A stretch of 64,000 nucleotides of DNA from Amphiura filiformis (taxonomy: Eukaryota > Echinodermata > Ophiuroidea > Amphilepidida > Amphiuridae). Made by a program: the position numbers and the translations under genes. The DNA is taken from NCBI RefSeq assembly GCF_039555335.1, contig NC_092642.1:57329776-57393775 (forward strand), given 5' to 3'. The notes beneath the pieces are model-generated. The model ran no database searches and was not told where the DNA came from. It saw only the letters and a list, made by a program, of their open reading frames with translations. Positions 12,401 to 27,400 of the stretch are shown here, one piece after another; position 1 is the stretch's first letter; each line of letters begins with the position of its first letter.

Positions 12401-15400
12401 ACCCATTTAATTAATTCTAAAACTAGACAAGTGAAATGGCTTCAAATACCCATTCTTTCATAATCCACCCCAATCAAATTTTGCCAATAAGTCAGCTACA
12501 ATTGTAACATACCTGCACCGTCCTCTACTCTTCTTCTGTGTGCATTGGTTCCCTGTTGGTCGCAGTCCTAGGGTTGGTACTGCACACTCCTGAACATATT
12601 GTCTGCAGCAAAGAAAATTTATAGATAAATTTAGAAACTGAAAAATTAAAAAAGGTAACAAAAATGCAAGAACTCATCTGGGGTTTTCTTTAAGCATTTT
12701 GCTGAATGAGTATTTTCAAATTTTTTGAACCCTTTCAATTGTGAATTTTTCCTCTGAAGGGGTCCAAAACATTGCCCAAGGGGTATTTTTATAATTTTGG
12801 AGCAGTTGTGGATCTAGAGCAGGGGGGGTCAAATAATAAAATGTAAAAAATGCCCCCTGAGAAGTAAGAAACTTTTGCAAAATGAAGACCTAATTGAAGC
12901 GATTTGATGAACCATTTTGGCACTATTAACTGTAGTTAAAAAAGCCGAATATTTGTGAAATGAGCAGTCCATGAAGCATTTCCTGGACGGCAAGTTTTTC
13001 CGTATTATTGTAGGCCCATAAATTGTGTGGATAAAGGAGGCTATAGAAATTAGAAAGAGGAGGGCACCACCATGAACAGAGACGACGGACAGTATCAACT
13101 CTCACACATTTTTGATGAGTTTGTATAGAACTTGGTTCAAGAAAATCCCCAGATGGAAAATCAACTGGCAACACCAAGACCTATGCTGGATATACATCTA
13201 GCGTCGGTTGCCAGTAGGAATCACTCATCATCAAGTGTTGACAAAGGCAACAGTGTTGCTGAAATGTACACAAAGTAAGTGCAATTTCTGGATCAGATAT
13301 CAAGAACTTTGGTTAATGAATATCTGGTGACTTTCTACTCCTGTTGTGGTAACAGGTCTCATATAGACCACTTGACATCATTGTTTATCAACAAAGGCGA
13401 GGGATTGGTCTATCGATATGCTCAAACAAACCGCTTCACTGTACAATTCGCGCGCATACTGCCGGGCAATGACATCACATGTCAAGTGGTCTATACATAT
13501 GATCAGTTTCAGAATTGAAAAATGCAAGTTCTTATTATTGTACATATTAAATATTCTTTAATATACTTGGTATTAAAATGTTTACCTAGGAGCTTCTGTG
13601 CTTCAATTTTGATACACTAAATTCAGGGATGCACCTCTACAAAATCCACTGGACCGGGTCAACTGTTAAATCATGGGCTATTCCAATTGAATACATCACC
13701 TATGCAAAATATATCCTTACTCCTTCATCTCCCACTTAGGGTGTGTGAATTTCAAATCAGATTATCTGAGTGTGAGATTAAGGTCATGTCATCCATGGGT
13801 TATGGATTCAACTGGAATAGCCCAATGAAGGTGTAACATTTTGATACTCACTTACACTTATATGTTTGTTTGCTTTTTTGTTTTGTTTTGATATGGATGC
13901 TCTAATGCTATTGTTGTCGTTTTGTAAGTTTCTGAGCCACATATACTTTTTGTTAAGATTTGAAAAGTTCATAATGAAACCCGGTAAAAACACAAGTATC
14001 AAATTTTAGGAGAGAGTCCATCCTTTCTTTACAGAGAAAATCATATGTATACATCCATATCAAAAGGATGCACTTGTCAGCTGTTTCTTGTGTTTCTTTT
14101 TATATACCGGTAATAGCTAGGAATGAATTTCTTAAGACTCATCTCTCTCTATTCCTAAACCATGTGACTTGGGGATGATTTGAGGTGACCTCCAGTTGAG
14201 ATGAATCTTTATTTATTCCTAGCTATTAAATAAAAAGAGACGCGTGCCAACAAGTGTATCATTTACATATGGATGTACATTGTTTTGTAAATGAGCAAAC
14301 AGCATCACCATAGAAACCCAAGTACTTACTTATTACACTTGTCACATTCTTCCACAAACATATTACCATGAAGCTCAGACAGCCTGTCCCTGAAAGGTAG
14401 ATATATGAAAACAAAAACATATTACCAAAATTTGGCCTAAAATGGTTAAAAATGAGGGGGGTATCAAAAGTTTTAGAAATCGCCCAGAAGTGAAAGAGCT
14501 ATATCAATGAAATTTTGTCAGTGCAATCACTGGTCCTTATGTAGATTATGGTGCAAAAATGGTCTCATAGGTATGTTTATTTTTTTTACAGGAGCTAGAT
14601 GTCACTACCTGCCTATGTAACTGCATAACCAGCAAAATGGAGAAATTGAGGCATGCAGCATGATTAAGTTCCATTTTAAGGGTTACAGTGCCCAGAAAAT
14701 CTGTGATGAAATAAAAATTCCTTTTCCAAAAAGCGACAGTGACATATCACAATCACCACCGAAGATAACTTTCATTTCATCATCAATTTTCTAGGCACTG
14801 CAACCCTTCAAAAGCAGGATCTTAATAATGCTGCTTGCCTCAATTTTCTCAATCTTGCAGTTTATGCGCAGTAACTGGGTCAGCTGGTTATTGGCATCTA
14901 GTGCCACCTGTAAAAAAGTAAACATACCTATGAGACCATTTTTGGACCATAATGTACATACATGTAAGGACCAGTGATTGCACTGACAAAATTTCATTGA
15001 TATAGCTCTTTCACTTCTGGGCGATTTCTAAAACTTTTGATACCCCCTCGATAGGCAAGTTTCAACATTTTAAACCATTTTACGATGTGTAAATGGTAGT
15101 TATATTAGGAAAAAAGGTTTTTTGTTGATACAGAAGTTATACATTATCAAAATTGTTCAAAAGATAAGACCTTATTTGTGTATATATATATTTTTACATG
15201 CATATTAAGCCATTTCGTGCCATATGGCACGAAATTGATGGGAGGTAATAGCAGGGCATAGGAAAAATATTTCATGTCTGGGAACTTAAACTATGTTGCT
15301 TTAAATTTTTTTGAAATTCGCGAGCGCCTTGCCGTTTTAGACTTTTTAAAAGTCTGAAATCGCCATGAGAGCCCCCAGGGTCGAGCCCAAGCGATTTTAG

Positions 15401-18400
15401 CAGATTTAGCACCCCAAAAGAGGCCATTCGTGACATAAAAAATGCATATATCTATGTTAAAAGTAATTCTTGACCTGTTTCAGACGTTTTTGAAAAAAAT
15501 GCTTCCTTCATCCTAAAAAAGTGGTTTTAAATGTTCAGTTTCCTATACTTTTGTACATGAGAGGCATTCTTCAAAGTTTTTTCTTTGCCTAATAACATGG
15601 CCTACATGGCTGAAATTGATATATTTAATGCACAATATAAAAACGATGATTCATAAAATTGTTGACACCCCCTCTTCAGGTATGTGGGAGGGGGCCCCAT
15701 GTGGGGGGGGGGGTACTAATGTGCATGAAGAATGCATTGTAAACAGTAATGTGTAAAATACGCTACATTTATGCTCTACAATACAACAATGAACAAGAGT
15801 TGAGTGTTGGACTTCCTCGATCTTCAGAATTATCTTGTGGGATTCATTTCCGACATGGTCAACTAATTATAGCATAAATTTTAATAACATGTTTTTCCTG
15901 GCCTTACACAAACTCTAACCCAGCTCACAAACCTTACTATAAATATACAACCCCAACCAAGTCTAACATCCTTTCCCAACCCCCAAAAGAGAATTAGGGG
16001 TGAAATTGATTTCACCCAAAATCGGACCTACATGTATAGCATGTTTAGTATTATTAAATGCATGAATATATAAAGTTTCAATTACTTTCTTTAGCCTCAT
16101 CTCATCAAAATAGCTATTTTTATGGCTTATTATAGGAAGGAGAAAGCTTTCACATAATTTTGGAAATTTAAAAAAAAATCTAAAATTCTGAAAATACAAA
16201 AAAAATACATTGAAGTGCATAAGCTTTTTCTTCTGGGTAAGAATTTTTTTCTTGCATGCAACAGCCTTTTTTCTTGCAGGTTAGAAATTTGATAAATAGG
16301 TTCATGCATGCACTTTGTATATGATGACCTATTTATCAAATTTCTACCCTGCAATAAAAAAAGCTGTTGCATTGTAAGAACAAAATTCTTACCCAGAAGA
16401 AAAAAGCTTTTGCACTTAAATGTCTTTTTTGTATTTCAGAATTTTAGAAATTTTTCAAATTTCCAAAATTATGTGAAAGGTTAGTCTTTATTTTGTTAGC
16501 AATAAAAATAACAATTTCCATGAAAATTAAAAGCGAGGCCAATTTAAAGTAATTAAAGCGTTATAAACACATTCATGCAATGCATTTAAAAACATTAAAT
16601 ATAGGTCAGATTTTCTGTCATTTTCAGGTGAAATCAATTTCTACCTAATTCCCTTTTGGGGGTAAGGGCAAGGGTTTGGGTTATGTTAAAGGTTAGTTGG
16701 GCTTGGTTGGTTTGAATACATGCAGTAAGGTTTGTGGGTGTGTAGGAAAACATTTTTTTTTTTTGTTTCTGTGACCTCCAATTTTTTTTTCTGGGAACGG
16801 CGCGGCCGCGTTACCGCGGATTTCGAGGGCCTGGGTAATAGAATAGGGTTAATTGATTGATGCATGCTGTACCGTGGGTACATGGGTGCAAGTGCTTCAT
16901 TATTATTATTGAAAAAAACAAAAATGCAGTGATTTATAGTGCGCTACGCACAGGCAAAACGCCTAGACGTTGACCCACAAGCCTCAGCACACTTTACAGG
17001 TTGTTGCTGATCACATCATTCCATAAACCATTAATCAGCACCACAGGGACTTTGCAGCTTCAAGAACGCACACCCTAGACATTCCACAAATGTGACCATC
17101 CACCACGAAGTGGTAGTAAAGTCGGCTCTAGATCATTTTCTGTTTATTGCAGATTTTAAGAGAATGCACTCTCAGCTTTAAAATGACACCTCAACCAGCT
17201 TCATCGGACATCTGGAAGTGAAGTTATGGTTCATCAAAGGTCAAATTCCTACTATATTTTACATAGAAATCCATATACTGTTTTTGATTGTATCTCAAAA
17301 TGGAAAATGCAGACTTTATGACCAGTTTGTGGTGGATGGGCACAAATAAGCATCGCAACCAGGATCAGCTCCCCAAGTTTCGTAAGGGTTACAACAAGAC
17401 AATTAGCAGTAAGTTCCTTGTCCAGGGGAATTTCAAACTCAATTTTGCAACAAGTGCGTACTAAACCACCACCAGGGATTGAACCCGCAACCTCTCGCAC
17501 CATAGTCGAACGCCTTATCGATTGAGCTTACTTGACTATTACACACATACAGTGTTACATTCAAGTGGTGTTTATTATCTCTTACCTGGGGAATCCTGAT
17601 CTTACATGCAATCCATCAATATTCTGGCTAATTACATAATGTACTAAGCCTGCCCTCTCTAGTTCAACTAAAGCCATGTGGGTCTTTGTTGGTATGGCCT
17701 GGTCAAAAGTCACATTCACTTGTGGTTTTTCACCCTTCTGCTCCAGAGTCCACACTCCTTTGGGTCCCCTATGTATTCAAAGAAAGAAAACCAGAACAGA
17801 AAAAGAACATGACAATATCTTCATATTTCTAGAGTTCACATTCATTTGGTTTCCATAGATTTTAGCAAAACAAAAGAAGGAAAATATTTTATTTTTATTT
17901 TGAAAGAATCAATTTATGTTTGCATCTGACAACTTACAGACATATTGTAAAATTGTCACAACAGCCAGGGAAGTGCAAACAACAACACCCTCATGTTTTC
18001 CCAAAATGTATAATTTTCACCTGAATGTGATGTGCATCAATGATATAAAATTCAAGTCAAGCATTTTTTGACAAGTACCATGATACCCTGCACGGATTAT
18101 TCCCACTTGGTCCAATCCCATTTGGTCCAATCCCACTTCGTCCAATCCCATTTGGTCCAATCCCACTTGGTCCATTCCCACTTGGTCCAGTTCCACTTGG
18201 TCCAATCCCATTTGGTCCAATCCACTTTGGCCAATCCCACTAGGGTCATGTCCCACTTGGTCCATGTCCCACTAGGGCCATGTCCTACTTAGTCCATGTC
18301 CCACTAGGTCCATGTCCCACTAGGGCCATGTCCCACTAGGTCCATGTCCACTAGGGCCATGTCCCACTAGGGCCATGTCCCACTAGGACAAGTGGGACAT

Positions 18401-21400
18401 GGCCCTAGTGGGACATGGCCTAAGTAGGACATGGCCCTAGTGGGACATGTACCTAGTGGGACATGGCCTAAGTGGGACATGGCCCTAAGTGGGACATGGA
18501 CCTAGTGGGACATGGCCTAAGTGGGACATGGCCTAAGTGGGACATGGCCCTAGTGGGAATGACCTAAGTGGGACATGGCTAAGTGGGACATGGACTGAGT
18601 GGGACATGGCCTAAGTGGGACATGGACTAAGTGAGATTGGACTAACTGGGTCTGGACAAAGTGGGATTTGGACCAAATGGGATTGGACTAAGTGGGATTG
18701 GACCAAATGGGATTGGACCAAGTGGGAATTGCCCCTTACTACTATCCTGGGCCTACTCAAATAACGTGCAATTTAACCTTTTCTCTTCTTTTTTCTCAGT
18801 TCTTGTCAATCACTGAAACTGGGAGGAATTTGATATCGCGTCCTCTACCCTTCAGAAAGTACCCCTTCCCCAATACTACTTACATGGGCCTACTAGATTA
18901 CGTGCAATTTAACTTTTCTCTTCTCTTCTCTCTTCAATTTTTCTGACTTTCTTTTCTTTTTTTCTCTCCTTTCCCTCTTTTTCTACTTCTCAGTCACTTC
19001 TAAAAGTACCTGGGAGCATTTGATATTGCGTCCCGCACCCTTCAGAAAGTGCCCCCTCCCCCTGATCGATGCACATGTTCGCCATAGGCCTACATTTGCA
19101 AAATTTAAAATGTTACACTGGTCCAGATATAAGACTTCAGACTCGTAATAACAGGTACAGTAAAGCATGCATGGATTGATATGTTAAAGTCAGTAATAGA
19201 CCCAAATCCCTCTTAAATACTGACTTTGGTGACAATATGTCACGGGCCCTGCATATCGACGGGCCGGCAGTAATTTTCACAGGCTTTTGGACCAAGGACC
19301 CACCTTCCAATCCCACTTCGTCCAATCCCATTTGGTCCAATCCCACTTGGTCCATTCCCACTTGGTCCAGTTCCCACTTGGTCCAATCCCATTTGGTCCA
19401 ATCCCACTTTGGCCAATCCCACTAGGGTCATGTAAATGTAAATGATATGTGGAATGATGGATTTAGTGCAATTCCAACATCTACTACAACAGATATGTGT
19501 CTGCAGCAGAATATATTCCACCAGGAGCTAAAGAAGCATGGCAAAGATTGCAATGAACAAATGGGATATGTGTGATTGCAGCACTGCATCCCAGACAATG
19601 CATTCCCATGCTTGAAGAGTGTAAGGACGCGACAGAAGAAGAAAGATCAATTACTTACAAAACATAAATTCCTTGTGAAACTACAACAGACTCAAAAGTC
19701 AATTACCTTGAAATAAAAGTATTTTTTCAATATGATATTATGATACCATGATAAAGTTATGTTGACATTTGTGTCCTAACTCACCTGAAGTCAGGAATTC
19801 CTGCTGCTGTACTGATGCCTGCACCGGTATGCACCACAACATGTCGGCTATGTTGAATCATTTCAGCCAGCTCAATGCTTTTTCTCATCACCACTTCACT
19901 GGCATCATATTTCTAGTGAATTTTAAAGATACGAAAGTCATTCAAAAAGTTCTACCTCATCATCACATCTCTGTTATCTTACATGCCAGGCATTTGAATT
20001 TACCCATGATTATATTTGTAATGCTAGGCTACAAAATAAAAGTTAGTTGATGAAAATGTTTTAGTAATCATCATATTGCAGCTTTGGATAATGTCCATAA
20101 AAATGTTTTCAAGATGTGGTTGCATGTCCAACTGCTTACTCAGGATAAATATTTTGGCCCTGTTCGAGCTGCGTGAAATACATTCCTAGGGACTTCAAAA
20201 CAAAATGGAACATGTTTTATATGAGAAGAAAACATTGGAGGGTTCAACAGACACACAAATGTTGGTGAAATTTGCCAGATTTCGACTAGATCACTTTTAC
20301 GGGTATTAAATTCTTACTTACACCCTACTTTAAGCAATGGATGCATCTTGACGTACAAATGTACTAGAAAATAAGACGAACAGTTTGTTAAAGGGGGTAA
20401 AATAAGTAGTTGTAGTCCTTGCCCCTATAATATACATGTCTTACTTGTCACCAATGCGTTATAATTTTTTGAGAAAAATGCAAAAATAGGCACAAAATTG
20501 GTCAGGGTGTAATACGGCTAATGAAAGTCATTATAAATGTAAATATGTAGGTATGAAACTATGAAAGGTGCAAATTTGCTATCAAACCACATCATTTTAT
20601 TATTTTTATATATCAAATTACAGCCCTTGAGTAAAGAAAGCCAAAACTGAAAACCGTTTTGTCATAGCACTTTCCATATAGCAAAGTTACATCATGTCTA
20701 GTCCGAATAATCAGTCCCAGAACAAATTATTAATTTCTGACATGATCGTGTTCTGGGTCTGAACTGTTTCCATATGAAATCTTGATGGCAAATTGGACAA
20801 AAGAAGCACATGGTTCTACTTGACAGCTTTTAATCCCTATTCATGTTACGTGAATCACGCTATTGTGGACCATCTTTCTGATACTTGTGTGTTTGGACAA
20901 GCGGAGCGGTCTTTGTCTACCTCTCTGTTTGTAAACAGGCGAGGATGTCGAAATTGACATCCTCTCCGAATAGGAAAGTCAGCGTAATAGTACGGCACTA
21001 CATCATGTCAAAGATTGACTTTCATCAAAAAGATTCAGCTAACAAAACAGCATTTCGGTGGTGTTTCTAGATCTTAAAACAGTGATAGTCTCATGATGAT
21101 AGCAGCTTTTCTATGTGGAACTGCTATCAAAATCCCCCTATAATTCCATGTGCGATTGTCTCATCATCAAAAAATATCATATATTTGGGTCAAGTGAAGT
21201 ATTCTACAACATATTTATAATGTACACTGTAGGTTTCCTTGAGCTAGCTGTTCTTTTAAATTTCTATGTAAATATATATTGTGTTTGGGCCCCGGTTTAG
21301 GCCATTTTGGCTGACTAGCAAATGTGTTAACTGAGGGTCTGTTTGCCTCTCATACCTAAAATATGTTTATCGCAACCTGCCAGTGCCACATTTGATTTTT

Positions 21401-24400
21401 TTTGGGCGCGTTTGTGATCATGACTCACTGATGCCAAAATCCCAAAACAATTCATTCTTTTGTATTTTGTAGTTTCCAACGGACACACAAGTACACATAA
21501 ATCAACCTATTCCCAAAATAGAACTAAATTTAACAAGAACACTGAGTCCTGACTTGTGTTAAAGCCATATTATAACATTTGCTGAGGAGAACGCCCTCAA
21601 ATTTTTTTTAAATTCTGGTTTTTACACAATTGTAATGTACTTATACTCTGCAAAAATCAAGACTTTAGGTGCTGTAGTTTTGTCAAAATCTGAGATTTTG
21701 AATAAAACGATGGAACCGGCATTTTATTATTACGATGGAAATATTAGTCGAACACGTATGCACAGTGCGTACACGGCGTGCGGGATACACATACACACAC
21801 ACCCCTCGGATCGTGCCGTATTCCAACCGTGGGAGTAATTACTTAACATGCATATGGGCATCATCATCATCAGTCGGCTGCAGTTTGGCTGCAGCATCCC
21901 TTCAGTATCTCCCAGGAGGCCATCCCGGTTTCCTCTTCCCATGTGGTGGAATATAAAGCGCATATTCTTTCACAGGCTCGCCATCTTCAAGACGCAGTAT
22001 ATGATGGCCGAGAAATTTGAGTTGATGAATCTTGACTTTGGCAACCAGTGGAGTGGTGTTGGTCAGGTTGTAGAGGGTTTCATTTGGAATCCGATCCACA
22101 CGCTTCTTCTTCTTCTTCTTCTGATTACTGCTTAACATTCCAGGTGGAAGACAAACAAGCAGGATTATTGCGCATGCGTGAAATGTTTCTAGTCTCTTGT
22201 GTTAGCTTCCTTAGATTTAAAATAGTTGTGTAGTGCCTCTTTAAACTGATCTGGATTGCTTATATCAGTTATGGTGTGGGGTAGATCGTTCCAATCTCTT
22301 ACTGTCCACGCTTGATGTTTAACATGCAAAGTTCAACCAATACAGCATCAACCCCATGTGCCTACTGTGCGGCAAAGCAGCAGAAACCAGGCAGCACTTC
22401 CTTGTCTGCTGTTCTGAACTTCACCAACAGAGAGACCCATTCCTCAAGCAAGTGAAGACTGTGTGCGAGGGCTTATATATCCAGGAAGTTGGGACAAGAT
22501 ATCAGCGTCATCTGTATCACTTACCTACCTCATCCTTGACCCTACCCACTTCACCAGTGATCGATTTTCGTATATTTTTTTGTGTAGCAATTTCAAAGAA
22601 TGCTACTCACTTTCAGATTTGAGTAGCAATTCCAAAATTGTGAGTAGCATTTTGCAACATGCTAATCCTGAATGTTCCATTTTCAGTTCAAGTGAGTGGC
22701 CAGTGATCGATTTTCGTATATTTTTATGTGTAGCAAAAAATGCTACTCACTTTCAGATTTGAGTAGCAATTACAAAATTGTGAGTAGCATTTTGACGCTA
22801 ATCCAGGTAAATCGAACACTGCACTTCACCTGCTATCCCAATCTGCATGCTTGCACAGAACACATTGCTAGTACATCTAGTTTACCGGCTGCATGTTAAG
22901 AGGTCTGCCATCATTGCCAATCTGCCTAACAACTAGTCTAGTTATGCTCATTTATTACTTTTATCATCTTCAACTATGACTTTTACACTCAACTATGACT
23001 TCTGAACACAATTATGACTTTTACAGATTTCATTTTTTGAAATCTGGTGCTCCTAATTCACAGGAGGGATTTACGACAACCAACCAACCATGACTCTGTA
23101 GCAAGACATCGCAGAGAACGATGCGTGTTGTGTGTGTCAATGCTATTTTTTCGCACTGGCTATAACTAGGGCCACAAAATAAAGAAAACAATGTTTGCTG
23201 AGCGGAAAAAAGGTGGCCGCTTCTAATATATTAAATACAACATGTACAAATCAAATCTTGCCAGCATGCTTCCACTGATAACGGACCTGGACCCCTCCCC
23301 AAAGTAGCCTTATACGACAGTAGGGTTCAATAGATGGTATGAAGTTATAGGCCTACCCAACAAACACAGAATCAAGGTGTTTTTTAACATTAGGCCTAAA
23401 GCGAGTGTTGGTTAAATTGGTTAATTCGTTTTAATAATATTTTGGACTAAATGTTGGGTAACCACTATATTATAGGCCTATTAAAGGTTACGTTCAACGC
23501 ACTACACGGCAACTTTAAAAGTTTATAATCCAACATTTAAATGTTTAAAGCATTTTGTGTTATTGGGTAAAGACCTAGGCCTACTATGTGCACTGAATTC
23601 ATAATGCATGCGATATAGACAACACCATCAAAACTATTCAGTTTTAAAAAAAATGTGTCGTACATTTACAAAAATAATATCATAATTGGCCAAACGTTTT
23701 TCTACAGCTATAGGCAACCCAGTGTTTAACTTTGCTTTAATTGAACTGCTATTGATGATATGAATACACCTCGAAATAATTCCGTATTATAGTTATTGTG
23801 ACCAAAATAGTTTTCCTCTCGGTAAACAACACTAAGCATGCTAAGTAGGCCTATGCCTATAATAATTGTAGGCCTATTATTGTCAAACACTTCCGCCCAT
23901 GGTGTCAAACGCTTCGCTTTAACATTAATAAATCCTCTTTTTGGTCATTCGAGTCAGACGAACATGGTGAAAGCTGAAAATTCCTCACTTTGTGTAACTT
24001 GATAAATCTTTGGTCCAATATCTTTGCAGAATGGGAATCTTTCTTACACCCGTTTATGACCAAAATAAACCATATTACAAATAGAATTAGGCTAAGAATT
24101 TTAAGGCTTCTTTAAGTCTTTTATAGTCGACATCAATATAATTGTTCCTATTATGGACACTTCTTAGGTAATTTTTTTCTACAGTGAAAACTTCCCTGCG
24201 TAAACAGACAATTCCTTTTTTGTGGCCATATGCGTAAACGAACGCTGATCCGACATCAGATTGTGCATACCAGCGCGTTGGTACGGACCAAAATATCCAT
24301 GTACGGCTTGTACGCAATTAACTACGCATGTTGTCGCAGAAAAAAAATGCATTTTTGACCTATTTTGGTCAATTTACGCGAAAAAAAGGTCCGGTACCCC

Positions 24401-27400
24401 CCAATTATTTTTGAGCGCTTTTACAGAGCTTTTTCTATTTCATAACAATTTTTTTATACATCGCAAAAGGTGGTATATTTTGAGTAAATTGCTGATTTTG
24501 CCATTGAAGTAACGTACAGAGATTTTTGGAAATGTACACCTCTTTTAAAATGGCTGTAGCTCAAAAGTGAGGTCCGGCACCCCCTTTTTTTTCCTGATTT
24601 ATTATCTACACAAATTAATGTACAAAATATACTGTAAACGTTCGCCTAATGGCGCTATGGGCTCCTTGACATAACTGGAATTTTAGACAAAAACTAAAAG
24701 TGCCGTCCCATAAAAATCCCATGTGCAAATACGGGCACATACCCTTAATTCTTGTTGGGATTTTTAGAGAAGGGAGCTCTCTATTTGTACATGAAATTTA
24801 CTCCAAGGCAAAGGAGGCCAAGTGCGCCATTAGGCGAACGTTTACGGTATCAATTTTAAAAAAATTGGTCGATAGGTTTTAGTTACGACGGAAATCCTTT
24901 TAAACTTACATGCTTAAGGGTTCATACCACTAAATCCGCCTGTGAAGCAGTTTCCGGTAAAAGTTTATCATGCCTATAGTCCCAACTTTGCATAAAAATT
25001 GAAGAAAATCGGTACAATATTAACAATTTTAGTGCTTAAAATTGTGTTTTACTAGATTTTGTGAATGTGATCTCTGCAAATTGAAAAGAAAATGCGAAAA
25101 TTTGAGTGATGTTTACGATTATGGGCGCATGAACACACAAGGTCAAAACGCGGTTAGCAGTCGGATGTAAACACGGGACGCTAATTTTCTCAAAAAGTAG
25201 ACGGAAAATGTTGTGTCATTTTCAGATATATGCAGAATTTTGTTTTGATTTTAAAAGATGATATCAAATATATATTTTAAAGTAAGAGGTAACTCGACTT
25301 ATGCCTAAAACGCAACCCTTATTTTGCACGTAAAGTCTATGGAAAGCTATTTTGTCTTACGTACCCTTTAAGGAGCAATTCCATGCGTTTTCCGCGCGTC
25401 TTTATCTAGTTAAAATGCACGCGAAGAAATGAGAAAGGACATCAACAAGCGCGTGCATGGCGCCGCCATGTTTTTTTTCGCTGTACGATGCGTTTGCATG
25501 AATAGGCTTACTTTTATTTCCAATTTAATAAAAGTTCCGATTTTGGTGGAAGTTTGAAACCTTTTGATATGAATAATGAAGAGTTTCAAAATATTGAAAA
25601 CATTGTTTATTGATGTTTAAATTACAAAGAGGTTTTTCAAATTCATTGTTCTTTTTTAGCTACATTTTTTGACATTTAAACTCAAGTTTTGGCCTTCATA
25701 TTTAATAAAATTGCATAAAAAATTATGTTTTAAGATATTTAAGTTTCTAGTTTGCTTTATTTATACCACTGTTCAGTATTGTAAATTGTTATAATACTCA
25801 AAGTTAAATTTATATTAATATTTAATTTCAAATAGCCATTCATTTAATACATACATGTATGGTTTTTGGACAAAACGGGTTAAAACGGACGCTGGAAGGG
25901 GGTAGGCCTATTCGATAGTCATTGTTTGACTTGTTAAACACTCTGCACGTACTTATAATGTTTTAATTTTGAAGTTATGTACTTGTAGAAGATGTTCAAA
26001 TGACTTTTATTCTTAACATCAATTAATATCTTCATGAAAATGGCAAATCTGCAACTATAGTGCATTCATGTGCATCAAAATGACGAAAAATGGCAATTGT
26101 CGGTTATCATGCTTGTATTTGAAATCGCCAGTGTGTCTAAAGTATAAAAGAAAATAACCTAAAATTTCTTTAAATTAATTCAAAACTTAGTGAAAATGAT
26201 AACAAAATCATTTTCAAGGCCTAAAAACGATGTTTTAGCCTCTTCAAGGGTTCATACCACTATATCCGCCTGTGAAGCGGTTTCCGGTAAAAGTTTATCA
26301 CGCCTATACTAGTCCCAACTTTGCATAAAAATTGAAGAAAATCGGTACAATATTAACAATTTTAGTGTTTAAAATCGTGTTTTACTAGATTTAGTGAATG
26401 TGATCTCTGCAAATTTGAAAAGAAAATGCGAAAATTTGAGTGATGTTTACGATTATGGGCGCATGAACACACAAGGTCAAAACGTGGTTAGCAGTCGGAT
26501 GTAAACACAGGAAAATCTGGTCTTTTTATTTGACGCTAATTTTCTCAAAAAGTAGACGGAAAATGTTGTGTAATTTTCAGATATGTATAATGTTATGCAG
26601 AATTTTGTTCTGATTAAGATGATATTAAATATATATTTTAAAGTATGAGGAGAGCGTGGCCTAGCGGTTAAGGCATAGGACTGTGAACCCAAGGGTCAAG
26701 GGTTCGAATGATCGAATCCCAGGTCCGGCTCTTTGTGTCCTTGAGCAAGACACTTCACTCTATACTAAAATGCAGCAAACCTTTTACGAGCGCGACTACC
26801 GTGATGTTGCAAATTCGGCGCTAACAACGCGTACGGCGCACAGTTCATTCATAAATTTCCACTCAGCAACAATATATCGCCTTAGCAGCCAATCAGAGAC
26901 AAGTGCGTGCAACGCAGTATATACGCGATGTATCCTTACAATACGCGCTCGTCTAAGGTTTTCTGCATTTTAGTATACTTGCTTAGTGCTTCGGAGGGCA
27001 CTTTAAGCTGTCGGTCCCGTGTACATGCATATTTTCTCACATTAATATAGTGTGCACGTTAAAGAACGTCACAGGCTATTCGAAAAGAGCAGGGGATCAT
27101 CCCGGTCATGTTGACTGTACTTCAAAATACACTCATCTGCTCTAGGTTCCAGAGTAAAGAATAAGTACAGCTTGTCTGTTCACAGTGCGACAATACTCAT
27201 ACATATGAGGGAGGCACTTATAAGGAAGAAGAAGAAGAAGAGGTAACTCGACTTATGGCCTAAAACGCAACCCTTATTTTGCACGTAAAGTCTATCACTG
27301 ATGGAAAGCTATTTTGTGTTATGTACCCTTAAGCTTACCTCAGGCATTCCACATTTTCCCTTGTGTTCATAAGCCGAAAGTCCTTCAGCATAATTAACGG

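Larger units (their letters stand above)
26248..27328. mobile_element. TTAA-flanked TIR element, copy 2, interrupted by a SINE
   Basis: Starts GGGTTCATACCAC and ends GTGTTATGTACCC followed by TTAA (27329-27332). It aligns with copy 1 up to about 26648 and again from about 27241; the intervening 590 bp is a SINE insertion. The right end lies 6 bp inside SIRT6 intron 1. Confidence 0.8.

Noticed and set aside
18017..18265. [10 protein letters not shown] repeat protein
   Set aside because: Translation of a 15-bp minisatellite; no start, splice or conservation support.
26645..26720. Functional tRNA gene
   Set aside because: A and B boxes are present, but the B box is duplicated, no acceptor stem closes, and a SINE body follows.
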